In this document: positions 7,347 through 13,617 of the stretch, one piece after another | Layout of the letters: each line of letters begins with the position of its first letter | Position numbering within the stretch: position 1 is the stretch's first letter | Source: Stenotrophomonas sp. | GTDB lineage: Bacteria > Pseudomonadota > Gammaproteobacteria > Xanthomonadales > Xanthomonadaceae | Direction of reading: 5' to 3' | Assembly: GCA_003510825.1 (NCBI GenBank) | Contig: DOKO01000463.1 | Span: 1 to 17,769, forward strand | DNA: 17,769 nucleotides | Translations under genes and position numbers: made by a program | Notes under the pieces: model-generated | Told to the model about the DNA's origin: nothing | Databases searched by the model: none | What the model saw: the letters and a program-made list of their open reading frames with translations, nothing else

Positions 7347-7865
7347 ATGAGCGTTTCCCGTCTGCTCAGGAGCCCGTGCCTTTTCATCTTCATTGCGTGC
7401 ACTGCGGGTGTCGATTCCGCGGCGGCCGAGGGCCGCTGCCCAGCCGGCCAGTACCCAATCGGCGATCAGGGCGTGGGCGGCTGTGCACCCATCCCCGGTG
7501 CTGGGCAAAGTGCGCCGGAGGAGAATCCAGGCTATTGGGTGAAGACCTGGGGCGCCGTCGCCAGCTCTCCCACCGGTGATGCGGGCTCCGCCACGGGGCA
7601 CCAGGCGAAGGCTTCCGCTGAGCGCCAAGCGCTCGAGCGATGTGGGCTGGGCGGTGCCACGGATTGTCGGGTCGTCTTTACTTACTACAACCAGTGCTAT
7701 GCCGCGGTCGGCGCCGCGCGTCCACACAACGGTGTGAAGTTCAGCACAGGCGCGACCAAGCAGCAGGCGCAGGAGCGTGCGATCCAGGAGTGCAGGGGCA
7801 CCGGAAGCCAGAAGTGCACGGTGATCCATTCGGACTGCACCAAGGCATACTTCCAGGAAGGGTGA
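7347..7865 (+). CDS. Secreted DUF4189-domain protein, body type Ba (B4)
   Basis: ATG 7347 follows GAGGAGTGGAG at 7331-7341; an in-frame ATG far upstream (7044) lies within B3 and is rejected. The product is 172 aa. The leader MSVSRLLRSPCLFIFIACT resembles that of A2 at its start, and its end (VDSAAA/EGRC) resembles that of A3. The body is subtype Ba (CGLGGATDC, FTYYNQCYAAV, CRGTGSQKC), closest to B1 at the other end of the block. The C-terminus, TKAYFQEG, departs slightly from the usual TKPFFQEG. Eight mature cysteines. Followed by a 126-nt gap with no gene. Confidence 0.92.
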   Translation: MSVSRLLRSPCLFIFIACTAGVDSAAAEGRCPAGQYPIGDQGVGGCAPIPGAGQSAPEENPGYWVKTWGAVASSPTGDAGSATGHQAKASAERQALERCGLGGATDCRVVFTYYNQCYAAVGAARPHNGVKFSTGATKQQAQERAIQECRGTGSQKCTVIHSDCTKAYFQEG

Positions 7866-7991
7866 CTCCCGTCCTGTGACCACATGAGCAGGTCGCGGCG
7901 ACCGCGCTGGACGTCGGGTGTGGGGTGGGTCCCACGCCACGGTCTTCTGATGTTGTGCAACACATGGCAGATGAGTTCAAGGAGAAGTGCA

Positions 7992-8552
7992 GTGGCGATC
8001 AGGACGTTCGATTTGCTTAGCTATCGATGGGTTCTTCTCCTGCTCATGTGTGTTGCAGGCATCGATTCCGCCGCGGCAGAGGGTCGTTGCCCTCCGGGCC
8101 AGTATCCGATCGGCGATCAGGGCGTAGGTGGTTGTGCTCTCATCCCGGGTGCGGCGGGGCAGGGCGGCGCGCAAGCGACTGGCCACTGGGTGACGACATG
8201 GGGTGCGATTGCAAAAGATGAGAAGCCAACGCGGGATACGAATCTCGCCATTGGTGTGGTGGAGTCCGTAGCCACGAAGGAAGAGGCGGGCCGGATCGCG
8301 GTGTCCCGATGTGTGCAGACCGGAGGAAACGACTGCCAGGTGCTTCTGGCCTACCACAACCAATGTGCAGCACTCGCCGGTCCGGATATCTCCCAGTTGA
8401 ACGCTCGGGGCGGTGTCCTGAATGCTTCCCGGGCAGGTAGTCTCGAGAAGGCCAAAGAGGATTCGATCAGGCGGTGCGAGGCCGAAGACGGCGGGCAGAG
8501 TTGCATGGTGGTGTATGCCGCATGCAGTGTTCCGTACTTTGTCGAGGATTGA
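7992..8552 (+). CDS. Secreted DUF4189-domain protein, body type A (A3)
   Basis: GTG 7992 is favoured by AAGGAGAAG at 7979-7987; ATG 7971 and an ATG at 7884 are in frame but are placed worse or lack a signal at their start. The 186-aa product has signal peptide WVLLLLMCVAGIDSAAA, then the CPPGQYPIGDQGVGGC module with GCALIPG (Pro to Leu) and one extra linker residue. Type A body: AYHNQCAALAGP, RGGVLNASRAGSLEKA, but a diverged end, AACSVPYFVED, in place of SACAVPxFFE. Eight mature cysteines. This is the last gene of the array; about 290 bp without a gene separates it from the effector module. Confidence 0.9.
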   Translation: MAIRTFDLLSYRWVLLLLMCVAGIDSAAAEGRCPPGQYPIGDQGVGGCALIPGAAGQGGAQATGHWVTTWGAIAKDEKPTRDTNLAIGVVESVATKEEAGRIAVSRCVQTGGNDCQVLLAYHNQCAALAGPDISQLNARGGVLNASRAGSLEKAKEDSIRRCEAEDGGQSCMVVYAACSVPYFVED

Positions 8553-8581
8553 ACGCTGCCTTGGTTGCCGCTGAGGCGTGG

Positions 8582-8600
8582 AAGCGCGGGGCGCTTTGTT
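8582..8600 (+). terminator. Possible terminator after the DUF4189 array
   Basis: AAGCGC (8582-8587), loop GGG, GCGCTT (8591-8596), followed by TGTT. The stem is short and the T run poor. A second palindrome, GAGCGCTC with T5 after it (about 8630-8642), is an alternative. Confidence 0.25.
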
Positions 8601-8831
8601 CATCCGCTGGCATGCGGCCATCGACAATCGAGCGCTCTTTTTGTGATCAATAGCGCTTTTCATATCGCACACCCTTCGACGCATCGAACCTGCTCGCGGT
8701 AAGCTCGCTGTGCGTCAGAAAAATGACGCGCCAGTACTGCCGACTGCAGGAGCTTTCCCGTCCATGAGGACTGTGCCCGCCCGCCCGACGGGTGACGCTT
8801 GCCAGCTTCCCCGACGCGCCACACCCGGCGC

Positions 8832-8837
8832 TATGAT
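8832..8837 (+). promoter_or_regulatory. Possible -10 element for the immunity-effector operon
   Basis: TATGAT is a good -10 match. With the start chosen at ATG 8882 it would give a leader of roughly 40 nt containing the AAGGAG at 8867-8872. No convincing -35 box is visible at the usual spacing. The surrounding 13-mer CGGCGCTATGATC recurs upstream of the EcsC-family gene. Confidence 0.3.
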
Positions 8838-8881
8838 CCGCGATGGCGGTCGACGCGGCGTTTTCGAAGGAGTGGCTGGGG

Positions 8882-9418
8882 ATGGAGAAGGGGAGTGGCG
8901 CGCACATGGACGATGCCCTGGCATTTGTTCCCTCCGGCGCGAACCTGCTGGAAGCGGTGAGGGGCGAGCGCAATGGCGAGGGCGTCGAGTACCAGTTGCT
9001 GGTGATCGACCAGCCGTCTCCGGAAGGGCTGTCGCCCGGCCAGCACGGCCCCAACCGGGTGCTGCTGTTGCTGCGCGGTGATGGCGGTGGCCGCTGGCAG
9101 CTGGCCGCGCGCAACGACACGCTGGTGCCGTGTTCGACCCGCGGTGGCCTGGCGGGGGATCCTTTTGCGTATGCAATGGTAGAGGAAGACACTTTCAGCG
9201 TGATCACCAACGGTGGCAGCCGCCAACGCTGGAGCAGTACCTACACCTTCCGCTTTGCCCCGGCGGAGAGTGCGTGCTGGGTCGATGCGGTGCGTCGCAA
9301 GGTCGTGGACATCGAGACCGAGGCGACCAACATCCGCGAATTCTCGGCAAAGGAACTGGGGCGCGTGCGGTTCGAGGACTTCGACCCGGCCACGGTCGCC
9401 GAGGTGTCGCTGCCATGA
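8882..9418 (+). CDS. Probable immunity protein for the GH19 effector (XAC2610-like)
   Basis: This 178-aa protein (191 aa from ATG 8843) lies directly upstream of the GH19 effector, the order I recall for the Xanthomonas citri pair XAC2610/XAC2609. Recognisable traits, counted from ATG 8843, are FVPSG (about residues 28-32), a degenerate calcium-loop-like NGEG, RVLLLLRGDG, LVPC, GGLAGDPF (101-108) and GGSRQRWSSTYTFRF, a pattern of PliI-like lysozyme-inhibitor immunity proteins. Its role would be to protect the producer's cell wall from the effector. ATG 8882 is preferred because AAGGAG lies 9 nt upstream; ATG 8906 (AAGGGGAG upstream) and ATG 8843 are alternatives. None gives a signal peptide, which is odd for a protein expected to act in the periplasm. 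Confidence 0.7.
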   Translation: MEKGSGAHMDDALAFVPSGANLLEAVRGERNGEGVEYQLLVIDQPSPEGLSPGQHGPNRVLLLLRGDGGGRWQLAARNDTLVPCSTRGGLAGDPFAYAMVEEDTFSVITNGGSRQRWSSTYTFRFAPAESACWVDAVRRKVVDIETEATNIREFSAKELGRVRFEDFDPATVAEVSLP

Positions 9419-9475
9419 ACCAGGCTCCAACCGGCGGAATGGAATCCGCGCTGATGACGATCCAGGAGTTGCACC

Positions 9476-10477
9476 GTGTCGACGGATAGAGAGTCGCAAC
9501 TGCTGCGGCAGGCGACGGATGCCGGCATTGATTCCCCCCGCGAGCTGGCCAACTTCATGGCGCAGGCGGGGCACGAGTCGCGTGGCCTGAGCCGCCTCAA
9601 CGAGAGTTTCAACTACACCCGCGCGACCTCGCAGATTCCGGTCGAAGCGGCGTGGCGCAGCGGCAACGACGCGCTGGAGTCGGCGCGCCAGGAAGCATTG
9701 CGCGGGCGCCCGAATGACCTGGCCGAGCTGATGTATGGCGGCCGCCTGGGCAACGATGCCCCGGGCGACGCCCTGAGATATCACGGGCGCGGCTACCTGC
9801 CGCTGACCGGCAAGGACAACTACGAGCGCGCGGGCAAGGCGCTTGACCTGGATCTGGTCAACCATCCCGAGCTGGCGGCGCGCCCTGAGCATGCCGGCCG
9901 CATCGCGGTGTGGCAGTGGCAGAACAACGTGCCCGAACACGCGCGTGAAAGCGTGCGTGAGGCGACGTATGCCATCAACGGTGCGATGAACGGCGTTGAG
10001 GATCGGCTGCGCCGCTTCGATGCGTGGCAGCAGAAGCTGACCCCGGACGTGATGCAACGGCTGGCACATGGCGACGTTGGCGAGCAGGCGTCACTGGGCC
10101 AGGCGCCGGGTCAGCCTGGTGCTGCCGGTAACCGGCTGTTCGATGACGCGCGCATGCAGTTGCAGCAGCTGGGACCACGCAGTGGCCTGCAGTCGGACCG
10201 GGAACTGGACAATGCCGCCGGTGCGCTGGCTGTGAGCGCGCAGAAGGCCGGCCTGCAGCAGATCGATCACGTGGTGGCCGGCAACGATGGCCGCATGCTG
10301 TTTGCGGTACAGGGCACGATGGGCGACCCGGCGATGCTGCGTGCCTCTGTTGATCGCGCGCAGGCCGCGCAGCAGCCGTTGGAACAGAGCAGCCAGCAGC
10401 TGGCTGCCGCGCAGGACCGCCAGCAGGAACAAGCGGTCAGCCGTGAACAGGAACAGCAGCGCTCCCGTTCGATGTGA
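9476..10477 (+). CDS. X-T4SS antibacterial effector: GH19 lysozyme-like domain plus XVIPCD
   Basis: This 333-aa protein starts at GTG 9476, with AGGAG at 9463-9467. Residues 1 to about 205 are a glycoside hydrolase family 19 (chitinase/lysozyme-like) domain: FMAQAGHESRGLSRLNESFNY, with Glu34 the likely general acid, and YHGRGYLPLTGKDNY at about 102-116. There is no signal peptide. Residues from about 219 form the XVIPCD recruitment domain: GLQQIDHVV, DGRMLFAVQG, GDPAMLR, PLEQSSQQL, then a Gln/Arg-rich tail. Such tails bind the VirD4 coupling protein of the Xanthomonadales antibacterial T4SS. Expected action: cutting peptidoglycan glycan strands in a recipient's periplasm. The upstream gene is its presumed immunity partner. 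Substrate specificity is inferred from the family. Confidence 0.9.
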   Translation: MSTDRESQLLRQATDAGIDSPRELANFMAQAGHESRGLSRLNESFNYTRATSQIPVEAAWRSGNDALESARQEALRGRPNDLAELMYGGRLGNDAPGDALRYHGRGYLPLTGKDNYERAGKALDLDLVNHPELAARPEHAGRIAVWQWQNNVPEHARESVREATYAINGAMNGVEDRLRRFDAWQQKLTPDVMQRLAHGDVGEQASLGQAPGQPGAAGNRLFDDARMQLQQLGPRSGLQSDRELDNAAGALAVSAQKAGLQQIDHVVAGNDGRMLFAVQGTMGDPAMLRASVDRAQAAQQPLEQSSQQLAAAQDRQQEQAVSREQEQQRSRSM

Positions 10478-10483
10478 GGCCGG

Positions 10484-10507
10484 CCCGGCCGCCGTATGTC
10501 GGCCGGG
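10484..10507. terminator. Hairpin between the convergent effector genes
   Basis: CCCGGCCG (10484-10491) pairs with CGGCCGGG (10500-10507) around an 8-nt loop, inside the 39-bp gap between the two effector stop codons. It could stop transcription from both sides; neither strand has a T run, so it may not be a classic intrinsic terminator. Confidence 0.45.
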
Positions 10508-10516
10508 TAGACGTGC

Positions 10517-11824
10517 TCAGGCGTGCAGGGGGCGCGCGTGCTGCTGCGACTGCTCCAGCGCTGCGTCCTGTGCTTGGCGCTGCTGAGCGGCCAGCTGCTC
10601 CACGCGCTGGCTGCTCTGCTCCAGCGGCGTGTTCATCGCCGCAGCGGTGTCGACAGAAACGCGCAGGTGGCCGGGATCACCGCCCTGGCCCTGCACCGCG
10701 AAGCTGCGCGACGCATCGTTGCTCATCACCACCGCATCAATGCGCTGGCCGCCGGCCGCGTGCATTTCCGCCGCCAGCGAACCGGCCAGGCGCTCGCTGC
10801 CGGCATCCGGTGTGCGGCCCACGCGAGCGTCCTGCGCGTGCACGCCGCGCAGCGCATCGCTGTACAGCGGGTTGCCGACATGGTCGGGGTGGGCCAGGCT
10901 GGCGCGACCTTCCTTTGCCGCGTCGCGCGCTTCGGGTTCGCCGGCCTGCAGCGGCCCGCGCGCATTGTCGTACAGGTCGTAGAGGTTGCCGGTGATGCCA
11001 CGCGCGCCGATGGTGATACTGCGGCGTATGCGGATGACGTCGTCGCGGTACTCGTTGATCATGTTCGCGTTCTGCCGCGCAAGCTCCTGGCTTTCCGGCT
11101 TGTTCAACACCGAATCGTTGCCGAGGAAGTTGTCCAGCTGGTGCGAGCCCAGCGAGGACGCCGCCGCACCCACCGCACTGTCGGGGATGAGCATGCGGAA
11201 GCGGCTGTTGCTGAAGCCCCAGTTGCCCAGCGTGTCGATCTCCTTTTCGGTGGCGTACATGCGCACCTGGCCGAAATGCTGGGAGGCTGAGCTCACCGGA
11301 TCGGCGGCCATGACGTGGTTGATCAGGTTGTCGCCGCCTTCGGGAACCCGGTACGTCAAGCTGACCGCGCCATAGGCGTTGAAGGTCTCGCCCTTGAGGT
11401 TGAAGTGGTGTGCGGAGACCTGCGCCAGGGTGCCGCCCAGCGAGTGGCCGGTGACGGTCACCTCCGGCGTGTGGCCAAGATCGCGGCCTTGCTTGTTGGC
11501 GTACTCGAGCGCGCGACGGGTCAGCTCCAGTGCGTCGTCGGCCTGCAGGTTGCGGCGCATCACCACCATGCCGGCATCGGTGAGCAGGCCATCGCGCACG
11601 ATCTGGTCGGTGCCGCGGTGCGCCACCACGATCTCGTCGGTGTCCACGCGCTGGTAGATCGTGCCCTGGTAACCGGTGAGGCGGTTGTTGACGTGCTCCA
11701 GCACACGGTACGGGTGGCCATTGAGCGGGACCGGTTGTTCCTGGCCGGGCGCGTGGCGGCCCACCCGTTCGTCGCGGTAGGCATCCCTGGAGAGTGCGGC
11801 GTAGTCCTGGCTGGTAAGGGTCAC
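10517..11824 (-). CDS. X-T4SS antibacterial effector: class 3 lipase domain plus XVIPCD
   Basis: This 435-aa protein starts at a GTG that overlaps the stop of the upstream lipoprotein gene (GTGA). The N-terminal alpha/beta-hydrolase of the lipase class 3 type has IVVAHRGTD (66-73) and the nucleophile elbow GHSLGG (126-131, Ser128). Asp175 (MAADPV) and His228 (GSHQL) are plausible triad partners. From about residue 312 comes the XVIPCD: HPDHVGNPLY, ERLAGSLAAEM, QRIDAVVMSND, SFAVQGQGGDP, PLEQSSQRV and a Gln-rich tail. No signal peptide, as expected for a T4SS substrate. Likely action: hydrolysis of membrane phospholipids in a recipient cell. From memory, a putative lipase and a second effector encoded nearby were reported as the main T4SS killing effectors of S. 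maltophilia; I cannot confirm that these are the same loci. Confidence 0.92.
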   Translation of the reverse strand: MTLTSQDYAALSRDAYRDERVGRHAPGQEQPVPLNGHPYRVLEHVNNRLTGYQGTIYQRVDTDEIVVAHRGTDQIVRDGLLTDAGMVVMRRNLQADDALELTRRALEYANKQGRDLGHTPEVTVTGHSLGGTLAQVSAHHFNLKGETFNAYGAVSLTYRVPEGGDNLINHVMAADPVSSASQHFGQVRMYATEKEIDTLGNWGFSNSRFRMLIPDSAVGAAASSLGSHQLDNFLGNDSVLNKPESQELARQNANMINEYRDDVIRIRRSITIGARGITGNLYDLYDNARGPLQAGEPEARDAAKEGRASLAHPDHVGNPLYSDALRGVHAQDARVGRTPDAGSERLAGSLAAEMHAAGGQRIDAVVMSNDASRSFAVQGQGGDPGHLRVSVDTAAAMNTPLEQSSQRVEQLAAQQRQAQDAALEQSQQHARPLHA

Positions 11825-12522
11825 GGGCGCACCTCGTTGGCAGTCAACGAGGCGGAGAACAGCTGGTCGCGCAGCTCGGCGCGGAAGCGGCTGGGATCCT
11901 GCTGGCCGGTAGCGCCGTAGTCGGGCAGCTCGGCCACGCGGGGATAGTCGCCACGCGGGTAGTGCCGGGTTTCGGTCTGCCCCTGCACGAAGGGCTCGGC
12001 GCCGAGGAAGGACAGGAAGCGTGTCTCACCGTTGGCGCCGGTCGCCTTGAGCATCGCCCCGGCGCCGCTGAACACCCAGTTGCAGACGCCGCGACCGTAG
12101 TAGTCCTCGTCGAGCATGCGGTCCAGGTAGACGGTGCCGCGGTATTCGCCATCGGCCACCTTGCGCAGGGTCACCGGCTCCTGGCTGGTGATGCGCGCAG
12201 CGACGCCGGTTTCCGGTTCGATGTAACCGCACTGGTCCTCGTTGCTGACGTCGTACTGGGCAACGCCCTCGATGAAGGCGAAATCGCCCGGTGCGTTCTG
12301 CAGCCGCAGTACCAGTTCGTAGGCCCGGCTGGGCGAGGGGTTGAGCTTGGCCAGGCCACGCCCTCCCTGGGCGACATCGGCGGCGGCGGGGTCGAGTTCC
12401 TGGGTCATGGCGATCTCCGTTCGGCAGGCAACCAGCATCAGCAGCAGCGTGCCCGGCAGCAGCAGGGTGCTGCGCCAACGGGCGCTGGAAGCGGTGGGTG
12501 GAAAGCGGGGATGACAGGTCAT
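11821..12522 (-). CDS. Lipoprotein, probable immunity protein of the lipase effector
   Basis: This 233-aa protein from ATG 12522 has an Arg-containing n-region, a hydrophobic stretch STLLLPGTLLLMLVAC and a lipobox with Cys33, so it should be lipid-anchored in the periplasm. The mature part shows YELVLRLQNAPGDF, QCGYIEPETG, GTVYLDRMLDEDYYGRGVCNW and RFLSFLGAEPF; I recognise no enzyme motif. Its stop overlaps the GTG of the lipase gene by 4 nt, so the two are co-translated, the usual layout of Xanthomonadales effector/immunity pairs. Role inferred: blocking the lipase in the producer's own envelope. GTG 12576 is an alternative start but gives a long pre-signal extension. Confidence 0.8.
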   Translation of the reverse strand: MTCHPRFPPTASSARWRSTLLLPGTLLLMLVACRTEIAMTQELDPAAADVAQGGRGLAKLNPSPSRAYELVLRLQNAPGDFAFIEGVAQYDVSNEDQCGYIEPETGVAARITSQEPVTLRKVADGEYRGTVYLDRMLDEDYYGRGVCNWVFSGAGAMLKATGANGETRFLSFLGAEPFVQGQTETRHYPRGDYPRVAELPDYGATGQQDPSRFRAELRDQLFSASLTANEVRP

Positions 12523-12791
12523 CAGCCGACCTGTCGAAGAACGTTCCTGGTAATGGCCGGTGCGACGGGAAAACACGATAGGTTTCCGTTCCTTGGCAGC
12601 AGGACGTCTTGATTATGGGACGGCTTCTTGACGATATTCCACCGCTTCTCCGGTGAATGTGCCGGGATATTGGCATTTTCCGTCGATGGATCAGCCGAAT
12701 CGTGATGGGGTTGGTCAATTCACATTGGTAACTCAGGCCGCTGTGTGCCGCACGCGCGCATCGCAGGCATGCTTGTCACCCCCCCTCACTC

Positions 12792-12805
12792 CACGTTCGA
12801 ACGTG
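12792..12805. promoter_or_regulatory. Perfect 14-bp palindrome before the acetyltransferase start
   Basis: CACGTTCGAACGTG ends 2 nt before ATG 12808. It could be an operator, but one perfect 14-mer palindrome is about what chance gives in a window this size, and if translation begins at ATG 12769 it is within coding sequence. Confidence 0.2.
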
Positions 12806-12807
12806 CC

Positions 12808-13320
12808 ATGACCTACGCCATCCGTGCTGAAACGCCGGCCGACATCGCGGCCATCCATGCGGTGACGGCGGCAGCCTTCAAGGATGCGGCGCACAGCAGC
12901 CACACCGAGCAGTACATCGTCGATGCGCTGCGCGAGCGCGGCGAACTGGTGGTCTCGCAGGTGGCTGTGCAGGACGGGCAGGTGATCGGCCACGTGGCGG
13001 TGTCGCCGGTGGCGATCAGCGATGGCAGCGAGGGGTGGTTCGGCCTGGGGCCGATTTCAGTGGACCCGCCACATCAGGGGCAGGGTGTGGGCGCTGCGCT
13101 GATGCAGGCTGCACTGGATGCGTTGCAGGCCATCGGTGCACATGGCTGCGTGCTGCTGGGCGAGCCTGCCTTTTACGGCCGCTTCGGCTTCCACTGCGTG
13201 CCGGATGTGGTGCTGCCGGGCGTGCCAGCGGAGTACTTCCAGGCGCTGCTGCTGCAGGCGCCGATGCCGCGCGGCGAGGTCAGTTACTCACCTGCGTTCG
13301 AGGCCGGCCCGCCCGGCTAG
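12808..13320 (+). CDS. GNAT family N-acetyltransferase, YhbS-like
   Basis: The 170-aa product has the GNAT layout: an N-terminal strand-helix start (YAIRAETPADIAAIHAV), a central strand with GHVAVSPVAI, the acetyl-CoA loop HQGQGVGAALM (89-99) after GPISVDPP, and the C-terminal signature LLGEPAFYGRFGF (117-129), typical of YhbS-like proteins. It would transfer an acetyl group from acetyl-CoA to an amine; the substrate cannot be told from sequence. ATG 12808 is chosen because the alignable domain starts there, although no clear ribosome-binding site precedes it; ATG 12769 is a possible upstream start. It converges with the small membrane protein gene, 30 bp away. Confidence 0.85.
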   Translation: MTYAIRAETPADIAAIHAVTAAAFKDAAHSSHTEQYIVDALRERGELVVSQVAVQDGQVIGHVAVSPVAISDGSEGWFGLGPISVDPPHQGQGVGAALMQAALDALQAIGAHGCVLLGEPAFYGRFGFHCVPDVVLPGVPAEYFQALLLQAPMPRGEVSYSPAFEAGPPG

Positions 13321-13333
13321 TACGCAGGCGGGC

Positions 13334-13344
13334 GGGGGGGGGGG
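13334..13344. repeat. Run of eleven G
   Basis: A G11 homopolymer lies between the converging stops at 13320 and 13351. Such runs are prone to slippage and to sequencing miscounts. Here it is outside both reading frames, so a coding effect is unlikely unless a product reads through. Confidence 0.8.
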
Positions 13345-13350
13345 CTGCGG

Positions 13351-13554
13351 TCAGGGCGCACGCCAGGGCATGGGTTCCGGTTCCGGCGGCGGAATGCGGT
13401 CACCGCCGATGTGTTCCAGCAGAGTATTGGTGCGGCGCTGTTCGGCCAGCAGTTCGCCCAGCAGGCGGCGCACGCCGAAGATCGCGAATGGCACCAGGAT
13501 CCAGATGATCGCGAGTGCCAGCGTCGCCAGCGTTGCAAATGTGCTTCCATCCAT
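13351..13554 (-). CDS. Small single-pass membrane protein (67 aa)
   Basis: The predicted product starts MDGSTFATLATLALAIIWIL, with one transmembrane segment at about residues 5-27. An amphipathic charged helix (RRLLGELLAEQRRTNTLLEH) follows, then a Pro/Glu-rich tail (PPPEPEPMPW). ATG 13554 is preferred over the longer in-frame start at 13596 because it begins directly before the membrane segment and has GGAAG upstream. The clear membrane-helix-tail design supports a real gene; I recall similar short proteins annotated as hypothetical in Xanthomonadaceae. Function unknown; the helix could mediate oligomerisation. Confidence 0.65.
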   Translation of the reverse strand: MDGSTFATLATLALAIIWILVPFAIFGVRRLLGELLAEQRRTNTLLEHIGGDRIPPPEPEPMPWRAP

Positions 13555-13617
13555 GAGGTGTTGCTTCCTGCAGTGAAGGGGCATCGACACTAGCATGCCG
13601 GTCCGCCCGCGCTGGCG

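Larger units (their letters stand above)
4511..8162 (+). repeat. Seven direct copies of an 81-nt block encoding the two-Cys module
   Basis: The stretch encoding EGRCPPGQYPIGDQG through PGAGQ recurs almost unchanged at 4511-4591, 5122-5202, 5774-5854, 6309-6389, 6893-6973, 7428-7508 and about 8079-8162 (three bases longer). Copies differ mainly at third codon positions. Flanking leaders and bodies vary far more, so this block is a natural site for recombination between paralogues. Related but more diverged versions (GMYPIGGQGVQGC) occur in the genes at 403, 1664 and 2210. Confidence 0.85.

Noticed and set aside
1..8552. CRISPR-like reading of the regular repeats
   Set aside because: The repeats are 81-nt coding blocks spaced about 500-650 nt apart inside genes; there are no short repeats with unique spacers.
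8831..10069. 412-codon open frame on the - strand
   Set aside because: Antisense to the immunity and GH19 effector genes, which have clear motifs; no family resemblance.
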